Assembly (NCBI RefSeq): GCF_017571495.1
Contig: NZ_JAGETZ010000009.1
Coordinates: forward strand, 186,001-250,000
DNA: 64,000 nt
Source: Hymenobacter negativus
GTDB lineage: Bacteria; Bacteroidota; Bacteroidia; Cytophagales; Hymenobacteraceae
Reading direction: 5' to 3'
The number at the start of each line of letters is the position of its first letter. Positions within the stretch are counted from its first letter, which is position 1. The position numbers were made by a program, and so were the translations under genes. This document shows positions 51,222 through 60,829 of this stretch, piece by piece. Below the pieces are notes generated by a model, which was not told where the DNA came from, did not search any database, and saw nothing but the letters and a program-made list of their open reading frames with translations.

Positions 51222-54200
51222 TTAACCCAATAAAGCGTCAATTGTCTTTTTCAGACTGGCCTGTGCCCGCCACACCCGCAGGCGTTCCTGCACGGAAGCG
51301 GGCACGGCTTGCCGGGTGCGCGCCATGAGGTCGGCGTAGGGTTCGAGCAGCTTGCGAAGGTTGCGTAGTGGTTCAAAGGGTAACTGGGGCAGTAGCGCCG
51401 CCAATAGCTGGCGCAAGGCATCGTCGGTGGCCGCATCGATGGCGCGGGTTTGGGCGAGGGCATCGGCCAGGCGCTGCACGGGCGCAAAGCCGGAGGCCAA
51501 CAACCGGCCCATGGCCTCGCCCAGTGCCGCCGGTACCAAGCGGCCCGCCGCAATGGCGTTGAGCAACACTTCCAGGGCCAATGCCCTGCAAGTAGGAGCG
51601 CTGTGCGTGAGGCTCACGGCTAGTAATAGAGAAGTACTTTCTTCAAAGCGTGGACCGGGTACCAGCAGGGAGCGCAGGAAAATCAGCAACAGGTCGCGCG
51701 CTTCAGAGCCCATGTTATCGGTGCGGCAGGCGGTACGGACCAGGTGCCAGTGCAGCGGGGCGGGGTTATTAGGCAGGACTGTGAGTAAGAACGGTAAATC
51801 GGCAACCAGCGACCAGAGGTAATAATTGGTGCTTTGCGACAACCGGGCGTGCAGCGAGTAGAGCAGCAGCGGCGACGGCGGCACCTGGCCCTGATGGGTG
51901 GTGGCCACGCTCAGTTCCTGCCACACATTCGTGACCTCGGGCTTTTCCTTGTTCCAGCTTTGCTTGTAGGTATGCGACTTTTCCTCAAAATGCCAGCTCG
52001 GCTGCCAGGGTTCAGCCACGCCCGGGTAGTCGGAGAGCGGCCGCAGATTCTCCAAAACTGCTTCCGGATAGCGGGTGCGCGCCACCACGGCCCGCAGCCA
52101 GGGCAAGGACTCCTCCAATGGAATAGTGGCGTTTGCCGGCTGTTGGTGCTTGTAGGAAATAATTCGCCCGAAGCTTGTGACGATGGATTTCATCATCGAC
52201 TTACTGGGTGCATTTACCGCCGCAACGGGAGCAGCGCCCTCCGTCGCTTCCGGCGCCAGCAGCTGCCGGAGCAGCTCCCGAACGCCGTCGTGCTGAAGCT
52301 GGGGTAGCATTGCCAGCGCCTGAGCCATGTCCTCCTCAGCCCCAATGGCGGTGCGGGCCAGCGCCAGGGTTAGGTCGGCAGTGTCGGGGAATTGGCCGGC
52401 GGCCTGGTAGGTCAGCAGCTTCTGCACCAGCGTCGTAGGGGCTACCCAATGCGGGGCGTGGCTGGGCGTGCTCAGCAACGGCAGCGGAGCTGCGGGCGCA
52501 AGCAGCGCCTGTTCGGCGGCCACAAGGCGACGCTGCTCCACGCGCAGCAAGGGGTCGGGATTGCTGTACTGCTGGTCGGTGAGGACGATTTCCGGTACTT
52601 TGGGCTGCGCAAAACGGGTGTACCAGCTTATCAATAGGGCGAGAATTAGCTGGCGGTGGCCATTGCGGCTGTTTCCAAACTGATAGTTTGCCAGAATGAG
52701 CGCAATTTGATTTGCGGGCTTGTCTTGCAGCTCCCACTGAAACGCCTGTTTCAGGTAAGGCATCAGCAGTTCCGGGTAGTCGGCCGGAAACTGGCTGCGC
52801 AGGCGCAGCAGGCCATCGAGCCAGCGCTCGAAGGCGGCCGGATTATCGTTTTGCAATACCTGTCCGGTCAGAAACAGCAGTTCGTGCCAGTCCTGCACCG
52901 GCGCAATGGCCGTGGCAGGCGACACTTCCGGTCTGAACTCGGCTAGGGGCGCGTAGCCTGCCGGGGCGTTTTCCAACTGGTCCGCTATAGCAGTGCTGGC
53001 AGCCAGAAAGGGCGTTAGCACCGTGCGCGCCGCTGAGGCCAGCAGGTCGGCATAGAGGCCAATGGTATCAGTGGTTTCGGCGGCTTCTTCGGCCGTGAGC
53101 AGAGGTTTCTTGGCGTTCAACAAGCTGGCCAGCAGCTTGGCGGCGCGCTCCTGCACGGCGGCATCGGCATTAGCTAGGGCAGAGCCTGCCAGGCGGGCTA
53201 CGGTGGGTGCTAGCTCGGGTGCCCGCTTCAGCAGCTTCTCGAAAGCGCTGAGCAGGTTGCGCAGCCCCGTCTTAAGGTCCTGGCGCGTGGTCAGGCTTTC
53301 GGCATAAAGCAGCAGCGGTGCGGGTGCAAAATCGGCTTCGGCCCACAAATCCTTGAACTGGTCGAGGGCGAAATTAATCACCAGCGGCAGGGGATGAGCC
53401 AGCAGCTCGACCAGCTCGGCCTGCCGGGCTAGGCGCTCGGCCACGGTGGGCTTCAGCTCCAGAAACAGGTTCTTAAACCACGTCAGCAGCGGGCGGCGAA
53501 AGTCGCGGCGCAGGGCCAGCAGGCAGCGGGTGAGGATGTCGGCGCGGTCGAGGTGGCCGGACGCCACAAGCTCCCGCAGCAGCGCAATCCAGGCAATGGT
53601 ATTGTTCGTCTTGCTCTGGTAGATGGCCGCCGAATCGGCCGCCGTATCGAAGTCGAACAACAGCGGAACATCCCGTTCCAGCATCACCGTATCGGCCCGC
53701 AGCTGCCGCAGAATATGCGCTTCGAAGTCCTTGCTGTGGCCTTCGTGGTTGCGGTTGTAGCGGTTCAGGCGGTGCGCCAGCGACTGGGCAAACAGCCAGG
53801 GGTCGTACTCGACCAGGTCGGCGGCGGCCAGCTCCCGCAACTGGGCGTAGTCAATCACCTCCCACGAGTTGCCGCGCGTCACGCGTTGCAGCCAGCTCGT
53901 GAACCACGCAGGCCGGCTGTGCAGCAGCACCTGCGTGAATAATTCCTTATGCCCCCGCTGGTCTTTGCCGTTGTCGTAGTTGAAATTCCAGGGAAAATTG
54001 AAGTTGCGCCCCAGTGCTTCCTGCTTGGAAAACGTGGCCAGACCCGCCAGAAACAGCTGCGGCTCCCTTTCGCGGGGGAATTGCTGCGCCCTGTCCATGC
54101 GCCAGTCGTTCATTTCCCGGTACAGCTGCTTGGTTCTGAGGCGCACGGGCACCACATCGGCCTTCGGCAACTGTAACAGGAAATTTACTAGCTCCAGCAG

Positions 54201-54248
54201 CCCTTGCTGGCGGACAATCTGCTCAAACGTTTCGACGGAAGTAAGCAT
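51222..54248 (-). CDS. Giant helical protein, DUF6493-like (paralogue A)
   Basis: 1008 residues, almost entirely alpha-helical and HEAT-like, no signal or membrane segment. It shares with paralogue B the N-terminus (TFEQIVRQQGLLELVNFLLQ), the central block SGHLDRADILTRCLLALRRD plus FRRPLLTWFKNLFLELKPT, HPLPLVINFALDQFKDL, and the C-terminal LRNLRKLLEPYADLMARTRQ. The type is what is called DUF6493 in Bacteroidota. No enzymatic motif is visible, so scaffold or recognition is likely. Last gene of the SWIM operon, 36 bases after paralogue B. Confidence 0.85.
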   Translation of the reverse strand: MLTSVETFEQIVRQQGLLELVNFLLQLPKADVVPVRLRTKQLYREMNDWRMDRAQQFPREREPQLFLAGLATFSKQEALGRNFNFPWNFNYDNGKDQRGHKELFTQVLLHSRPAWFTSWLQRVTRGNSWEVIDYAQLRELAAADLVEYDPWLFAQSLAHRLNRYNRNHEGHSKDFEAHILRQLRADTVMLERDVPLLFDFDTAADSAAIYQSKTNNTIAWIALLRELVASGHLDRADILTRCLLALRRDFRRPLLTWFKNLFLELKPTVAERLARQAELVELLAHPLPLVINFALDQFKDLWAEADFAPAPLLLYAESLTTRQDLKTGLRNLLSAFEKLLKRAPELAPTVARLAGSALANADAAVQERAAKLLASLLNAKKPLLTAEEAAETTDTIGLYADLLASAARTVLTPFLAASTAIADQLENAPAGYAPLAEFRPEVSPATAIAPVQDWHELLFLTGQVLQNDNPAAFERWLDGLLRLRSQFPADYPELLMPYLKQAFQWELQDKPANQIALILANYQFGNSRNGHRQLILALLISWYTRFAQPKVPEIVLTDQQYSNPDPLLRVEQRRLVAAEQALLAPAAPLPLLSTPSHAPHWVAPTTLVQKLLTYQAAGQFPDTADLTLALARTAIGAEEDMAQALAMLPQLQHDGVRELLRQLLAPEATEGAAPVAAVNAPSKSMMKSIVTSFGRIISYKHQQPANATIPLEESLPWLRAVVARTRYPEAVLENLRPLSDYPGVAEPWQPSWHFEEKSHTYKQSWNKEKPEVTNVWQELSVATTHQGQVPPSPLLLYSLHARLSQSTNYYLWSLVADLPFLLTVLPNNPAPLHWHLVRTACRTDNMGSEARDLLLIFLRSLLVPGPRFEESTSLLLAVSLTHSAPTCRALALEVLLNAIAAGRLVPAALGEAMGRLLASGFAPVQRLADALAQTRAIDAATDDALRQLLAALLPQLPFEPLRNLRKLLEPYADLMARTRQAVPASVQERLRVWRAQASLKKTIDALLG

Positions 54249-54284
54249 AGGATTTGGAAAGGATTCAAAAGAAAAAGGAAACAG

Positions 54285-57200
54285 CTATGCCAGTAGCCTA
54301 TTTGCCGTTTTAAGGCTGCTGACTGATTTCCAGATACTGAAGCGGGCGTTCACTTCGGCCGGTATGGCGCGCCGGGTGCGGTCCCGCAGGCTGGCGTATA
54401 GCTCCAGCAGCTTGCGCGTGTTGCGCGGCGGGGTGGCGGGCAGCTCGGGGAGCAGGGCTTCGAGCAGTTGGCAAAGGGCATCGTCCGCCAGCGCATCCAC
54501 GGCAACCAGCGTGGTGAGCACGGTAGATAGGCGCGGCACCGGGGCGTAGCCAACGGCCAGCTGCTGGCCGATGATGCCGCCCAGCCCGCCCGGTTGCAGG
54601 CGGCCATTGGCCACGGCGCGCAGCAACACTTCCTGCGCCAGGCTCCGACACAAGGCGGTGTTGTGAATGAGGCCGCTGGCCAGCAGTGCCGTTTCATTTT
54701 CGCCGAAAGCCGGCCCGGGGCTCAGCAAGGCCCGCAGTGCCAGGGCAATGAGGTCACGCTCGGATGATTCCAGGTTGTCGGCCCAGGCTGCGCTGCGCAA
54801 AATCTGCTCATACAGCGGAGCCGTGTAGTTGGGCGTTAAAGCCAGCAGAAAGGGAAAATCGTGGGTCAGCATCCAATTCCCCTCCCACGACCCGTACTTG
54901 CTTTTGCCAAAAGTCGGCGCGTAAAGCAGCAGCGCCGACGGAGCCGCCCGCTTAGTCCCGTTGCTCCACGAAAGCTCCACAAAGCGGTAGGTTTTAGTTT
55001 GACCTGGCTGGTCTGGGTCCGGGTAGTTGTTTTCTCGGTGCACTACTTCAAACGTAGTGTGCACCGGCTGCGACACACCCGCGTAGTCATAGCCCAGTAC
55101 GGCCGGCAGGGTAGGAAATACGCCGGCCGGGGCTTTCGTCCGGGTGGCCACGGCCCACAGCTCCGGCAGCGCCTCGGCCAGGTTCGAGTGGACAGTAGCC
55201 GCGAGCCGGGCAGCCGGGGCCACCGGCAGCTCCGGCAGCGCCAGGTGGGCTGGCCCCAGAAACCACGCCAGCAGCTGGCGTAGCCCCGCGTCGGCCAGGG
55301 TTGGCAGTTGGCGCAGGGCCTCGGCCGCCTCGGTGGGGTGCGTGTGGGCGGTGCGGGCCAGCGCCAGCGCCAGGTCGGCCGGCTCGGGCGGGGTACCAGC
55401 GGCCTGGTAAGCCAGCAGCCGGGTGATTAAGGTGCCCGGTGCTACCCAACTAGGCTGGTGGGTGGGCGTGCTGAGCAGGGGCAGGGCCTGCCGGCCCGCC
55501 AGCAGTGCTTCGGCCAGCAGGTAGCGTTGTTTCTCCAGGCCCAGCAGCGGGTTAAGGACCGAGTGCGGTTTCTTTACGTCCACGCTTTCTACCCGGCGCG
55601 TCGCAAAATCGGTGGCCCAGGTCAGCAACATAGCCTGCACCAGGCCTTCGTGGCTGTATAAGTCCACCGGCTCACGCAGGATGGCCGCTTCGGCCGCTGA
55701 TGCTTTCTTAATCTGAGGAAATAGCTGGGCCAGATACGGCCGCAGTTGCCCGGCATACCCAGTGGGCAGCTGCCCATTTAGGCGCAACAAGCCATCGAGC
55801 CAGCGCTCCGTAGCCGCCGGGTCGTTGTGCTGCAATACCTGACCAGTCAGAAACAGCAGCTCGTGCCAATCGGCTACCGGTGTAATGGCCGTGGCCGCCG
55901 AAAGCTCCGGGACAAACGCCTCCGCAGGAGCATAGGCCGCGATTTCAATAGCCGTTTCGGCCGCTGCAACCGGAGCCAGCCAGTTGGCCAGGGCCGTCCG
56001 GGCCGCAGGTCCCAACAACTCGGCGTGGTAGCTGATGGCCGCTTCGGCTGCCGCCGTTTCCGCGGGGCTGAGCAATGGCTGGGGAGCGGCCAAGATGCCG
56101 GCCAGGCCTTTGGCGGCGCGCTCCTGCACCAGGCCATCGGGGTGGGGCAGGGCGGTCGTCAGCAGGCGCGTCACGGCCGGGGCATGCGTTGCGTTCTGCC
56201 TGGGGAGCTTTAGCAGGCTTGCTAGCAGGGCGCGGATGCCGGTTTTTAGGTCGGGGCGGGTCAGCAGGTTGTCGGCGTAGAGGAGCAGCGGCTTCAGGGA
56301 GAATCCGGCTTCCGGCAGCAGGCCCTGCAGCTGGTCGATAGCGAAATTGGCCACCAGCGGCAGCGGATGCACCAGCAACTCCCCAAGCGCCGCCTGATTG
56401 GCCAGCCGCTCGTCCAACGTGGGCTTCAGGGCCTGGAATAATTCCTTGAACCACACCAGCAGCAGGCGGCGGAAGTCGCGGCGCAGCGCCAGCAGGCAGC
56501 GCGTAATAACATCGGCGCGGTCGAGGTGACCTGAATCAACCAACCGCAGGAACACGTCCTGCCACGTCACAAACTGCGCCGGATGCTGCTGATTCCAGAC
56601 CTGCCAGGGGTACATATATTCGCCATTCTCCGCTCGCAGCCCATCCATCCCCGGTGGCATTGGAGGCTGAATGCGCACCCCGGACCCAGCAAGGATGGAA
56701 GTGTCAAATTCAAACACCAGCGGTAGGTCCCGATGCAGCAGCACGGAGTCGTTACGGAACTTATCCGCAATGATTTCTGCCGAATTAAGGGGCACAGGGT
56801 CAATGTCACTCAACTCACTGCCCCAGATATGGATGGCCATCGCCACTACTCTGGCCGTCACCTCAGGCTGATGGGGCACCAGCTGCTCTTCTTCCAGCCG
56901 CCGGAGCAGCGCATAATCCATGCCCCAGCCGCCCGCGATGTTGTTGCGGGCCTGGAGCCAGTCGCTCAGCCAGTCGGGTCGAAATGCCTTGAGGATAACC
57001 AGCAGATTCGTCTGCACTGCCTGGTAGTTTTTGCGGTTGGTGCCCCCCAATCCCCACCCTCTATGCAGGTTGCTCAAAGCCTCTCGCCGGGAGAAAACCG
57101 CAAATCCGCTCAGGGCCATGCCGGCAAACTGCTCGCTGGTGCCTCTGCTGCCCCAGGTATTGGGTGCAATCTGGGCAATACTTTCCAACTCTTTTTTGAG

Positions 57201-57329
57201 GCTCTTCAGCTTCTCGCGCACTGCTACAACGTCCTTCTTTTCCAGCGCCAGTAAAAATGGCACCTGTTCGTGGGCGCTCTGGTGGCGGATGATTTGTTCA
57301 AACTCTTCAGCAGCAGGCGACAAACTCAT
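54285..57329 (-). CDS. Giant helical protein, DUF6493-like (paralogue B)
   Basis: 1014 residues, same plan as paralogue A: EEFEQIIRHQSAHEQVPFLL, SGHLDRADVITRCLLALRRD, FRRLLLVWFKELFQALKPT, HPLPLVANFAIDQLQGLL, and C-terminal RNTRKLLELYASLRDRTRRA. Identity is high at these blocks and low between them, so the duplication is old. About 30 additional residues in the first third (SGVRIQPPMPPGMDGLRAEN) distinguish it from A. Middle gene of a three-gene operon, 47 bases downstream of the SWIM gene. Role unknown. Confidence 0.85.
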   Translation of the reverse strand: MSLSPAAEEFEQIIRHQSAHEQVPFLLALEKKDVVAVREKLKSLKKELESIAQIAPNTWGSRGTSEQFAGMALSGFAVFSRREALSNLHRGWGLGGTNRKNYQAVQTNLLVILKAFRPDWLSDWLQARNNIAGGWGMDYALLRRLEEEQLVPHQPEVTARVVAMAIHIWGSELSDIDPVPLNSAEIIADKFRNDSVLLHRDLPLVFEFDTSILAGSGVRIQPPMPPGMDGLRAENGEYMYPWQVWNQQHPAQFVTWQDVFLRLVDSGHLDRADVITRCLLALRRDFRRLLLVWFKELFQALKPTLDERLANQAALGELLVHPLPLVANFAIDQLQGLLPEAGFSLKPLLLYADNLLTRPDLKTGIRALLASLLKLPRQNATHAPAVTRLLTTALPHPDGLVQERAAKGLAGILAAPQPLLSPAETAAAEAAISYHAELLGPAARTALANWLAPVAAAETAIEIAAYAPAEAFVPELSAATAITPVADWHELLFLTGQVLQHNDPAATERWLDGLLRLNGQLPTGYAGQLRPYLAQLFPQIKKASAAEAAILREPVDLYSHEGLVQAMLLTWATDFATRRVESVDVKKPHSVLNPLLGLEKQRYLLAEALLAGRQALPLLSTPTHQPSWVAPGTLITRLLAYQAAGTPPEPADLALALARTAHTHPTEAAEALRQLPTLADAGLRQLLAWFLGPAHLALPELPVAPAARLAATVHSNLAEALPELWAVATRTKAPAGVFPTLPAVLGYDYAGVSQPVHTTFEVVHRENNYPDPDQPGQTKTYRFVELSWSNGTKRAAPSALLLYAPTFGKSKYGSWEGNWMLTHDFPFLLALTPNYTAPLYEQILRSAAWADNLESSERDLIALALRALLSPGPAFGENETALLASGLIHNTALCRSLAQEVLLRAVANGRLQPGGLGGIIGQQLAVGYAPVPRLSTVLTTLVAVDALADDALCQLLEALLPELPATPPRNTRKLLELYASLRDRTRRAIPAEVNARFSIWKSVSSLKTANRLLA

Positions 57330-57376
57330 ACAGTGGAATCAATTGTTGGGAATGCATTAAGCGGTGGATAAGCAGC

Positions 57377-58714
57377 CTACAAAAACCGCATCTGCGCCGC
57401 CAGAATGTGCTTGCAAGGCCCGCGCTGGCCCTGATTGCCCGTAAACCACGGGCAAGTGCAGCGCGGCGGCTCCGTGCCGCCTACCACCACAGTGTGCCAT
57501 ACGCCAGTGCCGCGCACGCGCGCCTCGGTCCGCCCACCGGTCCCGATGCCCACCAGCTGCACATCATCAACGGCCTCGAGCAGGGCGCGGGCATTTTTCA
57601 GCCGCGGGTTCAGCTTCAGGATGCGCTCCATCTTGAAGGGCAGCCGGCGGTAGAAATAGTGGTTTTCGGCCAGGTCGAACCCCAGCAGGCCCATGGCCGA
57701 GAGGCTGGCACACAGGCGGTCCACGGTTGCGGGCGCAAGGTCATTTTCCATCGCAAACAGCATTGGGTTGAATGTCTCATTGCCCCGAAACAGGTTGTTG
57801 GCGCCCACAATCCACTCGGCTGGCAGTTCGTCCATCAGCGTATCCAACTGGTTGCCCTCGCCCGAAAAGCCCCGGTTCACCTCTGCCGAGAGGGCCAGCA
57901 TAAACTCCTGCCCGCCGCCCATCGCCAGCACAAACGCCGACGCCTGCCCATCGGCGGTGCCAAATACGCGCAACCCCTCGCACAGCGGCAGCAGCCCTTC
58001 CAGCAGCCGCAGCCGGTGTACGCCGCCCACCCGCACCGCGCCCGGGCTGCTCACCGGCGCAAAGCTCGGCCGGGGCCCCCGCAGCACCAGAAAAAAGTCC
58101 GATTTGGCCGTGCCCGCCGGGATGCTCTGCACCAGCTGAACCGCCTGCACGCGGCTAAGGGCCATCTTTTCCTCCATAATGGCCAGGTAGCCCTGCACGG
58201 CAGTCAGGCCCTTAATCCAACGCTCGGGCAGGGCCACTTTGCGCTCCGTCACCTTGCCGGCGGCGCGTTCCAGCACCACTTCCTTGTCGCCCACGCTCAG
58301 CAGCACCGGCTCGGTGCGCGAGATGCGCGCCAGGGCATTCACCATGGGCTCGTTGAAATCAACATTGGTTGTGCCGCTGCTCAGAAACTCGCCATCCAAC
58401 GCATCAGGGCCCAAATCGAGCCGGGCATACACGCCGTTGCACGATGAAAAAGCCTCGAAGCGCAGCATGCCCGCGCCGGCCGTCACTATCGGGTCGCGCA
58501 GCACGGCGCTCTGGGGCACGAAGCGTGAGGCCACCACCTTGGCTAAAGTAGTTAGCCCCCGGGCCGCCAGCCAGGAGTCGCGAAGCCGCCCCCAGAAAAA
58601 GCAGGATGCACCCGTCGGAGCATCCTCGGCATAAGCAGCCAGTGATAGTTTGTTGCCTTCCGGGCTGTGTTCCAGAGTGGAAGGATGGGCGTACGCATAA
58701 GCAAAATCAGACAT
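57377..58714 (-). CDS. SWIM zinc finger protein, partner of the DUF6493-like paralogues
   Basis: 445 residues. The SWIM finger is at the extreme C-terminus: CTCPWFTGNQGQRGPCKH (CxC...CxH). The rest (YAYAHPSTLEHSPEGNKLSL, ASCFFWGRLRDSWLAARGLT, LAKVVASRFVPQSAVLRDPI) is a specific domain that I cannot name. In contrast to the 38.4 kb protein, the finger is C-terminal and no DUF5691 region is fused. First gene of the operon with paralogues B and A; a -7 element lies 64 bases upstream. SWIM domains bind DNA, RNA or proteins. Confidence 0.88.
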   Translation of the reverse strand: MSDFAYAYAHPSTLEHSPEGNKLSLAAYAEDAPTGASCFFWGRLRDSWLAARGLTTLAKVVASRFVPQSAVLRDPIVTAGAGMLRFEAFSSCNGVYARLDLGPDALDGEFLSSGTTNVDFNEPMVNALARISRTEPVLLSVGDKEVVLERAAGKVTERKVALPERWIKGLTAVQGYLAIMEEKMALSRVQAVQLVQSIPAGTAKSDFFLVLRGPRPSFAPVSSPGAVRVGGVHRLRLLEGLLPLCEGLRVFGTADGQASAFVLAMGGGQEFMLALSAEVNRGFSGEGNQLDTLMDELPAEWIVGANNLFRGNETFNPMLFAMENDLAPATVDRLCASLSAMGLLGFDLAENHYFYRRLPFKMERILKLNPRLKNARALLEAVDDVQLVGIGTGGRTEARVRGTGVWHTVVVGGTEPPRCTCPWFTGNQGQRGPCKHILAAQMRFL

Positions 58715-58777
58715 GGCCTTAGCAGTTAGCTTGAATTAAAGCAGCATCGATTCCCGACGCTATTGTAATATCTACCG

Positions 58778-58785
58778 CAAAGCTA
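58778..58785 (-). promoter_or_regulatory. Candidate -7 element for the SWIM/DUF6493 operon
   Basis: TAGCTTTG on the minus strand matches TAnnTTTG exactly, 64 bases before the SWIM ATG. The -33 region is only weakly matched. Confidence 0.45.
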
Positions 58786-58943
58786 GGAACAAAGGTTCTG
58801 AAAAATTGCTAATATTTTTGGTATAGTATTAAGCTACTGATTTTCACGACTATTTATTTTAGCAAATTTGATTGCTAAGCGAACTGCTGGCTACGTTTAG
58901 CGGCTATTAGCCAATTTCAAAGGCTCGGGTTTTGCTCATTTAT

Positions 58944-59357
58944 TTAGTGAGGGTTGAGCCGGCTCCACGCTTTCGACAAGCGGCGTTCATTTAGGTTCGC
59001 CACGCCCAAGCTCACCGCTAGTGCAAGGCCGCCGCCCAGGGTGTAGGCCAGCATGTCGCCCCATTCAAAGTGACTGCCGAATACGATGCGTGCCACCCGT
59101 GAATGCCAGCCCAGTCGTGCCAATAAGTTGATATACTGCAACCCTTCAATCAGATAGGAGAGAGTCAATGCTATTCCCGCTATCCACCAAGCCGATGTGT
59201 TGCAAAAGCTTCCAAGCAGGCAATACAGGAAAATAGTGGCCAAAAAATCACCTGCGTACGGCCGGATAAACCGGTCGTGCATGAACAGCGCGATAAGGAT
59301 TTCGACCAATAACAAGGTGACGGCCGCCAGAAAATAGCCTTTATGAAAACGAAGCAT
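58944..59357 (-). CDS. DUF2809 membrane protein
   Basis: 137 residues with four hydrophobic helices. RPYAGDFLATIFLYCLLGSF, QYINLLARLGWHSRVARIVF and HFEWGDMLAYTLGGGLALAV are the DUF2809 signature. Function is unknown for the family. It lies 12 bases after the MpaB-like gene on the same strand and is surely cotranscribed with it. Confidence 0.88.
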   Translation of the reverse strand: MLRFHKGYFLAAVTLLLVEILIALFMHDRFIRPYAGDFLATIFLYCLLGSFCNTSAWWIAGIALTLSYLIEGLQYINLLARLGWHSRVARIVFGSHFEWGDMLAYTLGGGLALAVSLGVANLNERRLSKAWSRLNPH

Positions 59358-59369
59358 ATATTTTGTTGA

Positions 59370-60212
59370 TTAGGCGCTGGGAACAGCCTTATGGAAGGGG
59401 CAGCCCCGCGGCGCGGCCACCGCGGCTGCATCGCGGGGTGGCGCCAGTTCCACAGGGGCCGCATCGAGTGCGTGGATGCGGGCTTGGTATTCACTTGGCA
59501 ACATGGCATTTTTGGCCCATTGACTGGCTGGCCAGCGTTTGGTAAGGCGGTAAAATTTCACGGCCGGATTTATCCAGCTTCCATCGGGTAGGTGTAGCTG
59601 GATGCGCACACTGGCCGGCACCACCAAGCCCTGCACGGCCCGCAGCAGCTGGTAGCGGGGCCTGCCCAAGTGCTTGCGGTACTGCCGGTAAAGGTCGGTG
59701 GAGTGCGGGCTGAGGGCCAGGTCTTGCGCCAGGTGTTGCTCGCGGGCGGCCCGCCACTCGGCGTAGGAGCCGGGGAGGCCAGGGACGCCCATCCGCTGGC
59801 CCACGCGGCAGAATACCGCCACAATTTCCTCGTGCTCCGGCCCGGTGAGGGGCCGTTCCAGCACCTCAAATGCCTTAATGGAGTAAGCTACGAGCAAAAA
59901 CAGCACGTCGCGGTAAGCCCAATCGGGAATGGCGTAGCCTCGCTTTTTCTCCACTGCGCCGTGAATGGCGGCAATGGTGTCAATTGCTTTTTCGGCCCCA
60001 ACGCGGTCGGCAAATACGATGCGCCGGGCATAGTCCACCGTTGAGAATAGGCGGCCCAGCGGGTCGGCCGGCAGCCGGCCGGTGAAGTAGAGCCAGTCAA
60101 CCGCCTTATTGAGAGCAAACTCGGCAGCGGCTCCAGCAAAGATGAACAGCACTGTGTCGGCCGTGCCCCAGATGCGGCGCACGATGGAATCAGGAGCTAC
60201 GAAATAAGCCAT
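59370..60212 (-). CDS. MpaB/DUF2236 (oxygenase-like) protein
   Basis: 280 residues. SIVRRIWGTADTVLFIFAGA, DYARRIVFADRVGAEKAIDT, YRDVLFLLVAYSIKAFEVLE and YRQYRKHLGRPRYQLLRAVQ are the DUF2236/MpaB pattern, which includes latex-clearing-type heme oxygenases and fungal MpaB. Heme ligation cannot be shown here; the conserved His/Arg positions of the heme-binding subset are not all obvious. The C-terminus ends in a Cys-Pro motif, RGCPFHK, seen in some thiol- or heme-sensing proteins. It forms a pair with the DUF2809 membrane protein. Confidence 0.82.
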   Translation of the reverse strand: MAYFVAPDSIVRRIWGTADTVLFIFAGAAAEFALNKAVDWLYFTGRLPADPLGRLFSTVDYARRIVFADRVGAEKAIDTIAAIHGAVEKKRGYAIPDWAYRDVLFLLVAYSIKAFEVLERPLTGPEHEEIVAVFCRVGQRMGVPGLPGSYAEWRAAREQHLAQDLALSPHSTDLYRQYRKHLGRPRYQLLRAVQGLVVPASVRIQLHLPDGSWINPAVKFYRLTKRWPASQWAKNAMLPSEYQARIHALDAAPVELAPPRDAAAVAAPRGCPFHKAVPSA

Positions 60213-60526
60213 ATTTATAAAGAACTTTGATATGCAAAGTTAATGCTATTGTCTGGAATTTAATTATAATCTGGATGAAATTCAATTTTCCTGTTTAGTA
60301 AAATCAAATGCTATAAGCGACTTAAGCCGTCTGAGAATTCTGAGGAACTGGTATTGCCTGAAAGCAGAGCTGCTGATTAACCGTTCAAAATCCGCTATTG
60401 ACCGAGTAAATGATGCATTCTGCCTGGTGAGTAGTGAGGTGGTAGAAATTCCAATTACATTTTCAGTCTCGTTCTACTGAAAAAAGAGAGTAGAACTTTA
60501 TTCTTTACATAGTTCAATTTTACACC
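60213..60526. other. AT-rich gap upstream of two divergent genes
   Basis: No gene accepted. A plus-strand frame of about 75 codons (60245-60480) has no start codon and no recognisable domain. Should contain the MpaB-like promoter on the left and that of the 100-residue protein on the right. Confidence 0.35.
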
Positions 60527-60829
60527 ATGACAACTGCCCAACTTGAACTGACTAATACCATCGAAAAAGAGGTGTTGCCCGCCCTGAGTTTCTCCACCTG
60601 TGACGTACTCGATTCTTCAGCCGAGCGTCTTGTTCGGCAGCGCGACGCGGACCGGGCAACGGCCCTAGGCAATAACTACCACGGCAAGCTCGACATCTAT
60701 TTCAAAACGGCCGATGGGAGCACTCATCGCGTTTATACGACCGTATGGGCAAACTCATCTGAGCACCTTACCCTGAAATCGGGTAACAGCATTCCCCTCC
60801 GGGCCGTGCTGGGGTTCGATTTTTACTAG
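60527..60829 (+). CDS. Conserved hypothetical 100-residue protein
   Basis: 100 residues. RLVRQRDADRATALGNNYHG, KLDIYFKTADGSTHRVYTTV and NSSEHLTLKSGNSIPLRAVL read as a small beta-rich protein that I recognise as a conserved hypothetical of the Bacteroidota. No signal or membrane segment. It is followed by a weak hairpin near 60861-60893 and then the second oxygenase gene. Confidence 0.7.
   Translation: MTTAQLELTNTIEKEVLPALSFSTCDVLDSSAERLVRQRDADRATALGNNYHGKLDIYFKTADGSTHRVYTTVWANSSEHLTLKSGNSIPLRAVLGFDFY

Noticed and set aside
60245..60480. About 75-codon startless plus-strand frame upstream of the 100-residue gene
   Set aside because: No start codon, no recognisable domain, low GC; treated as noncoding.
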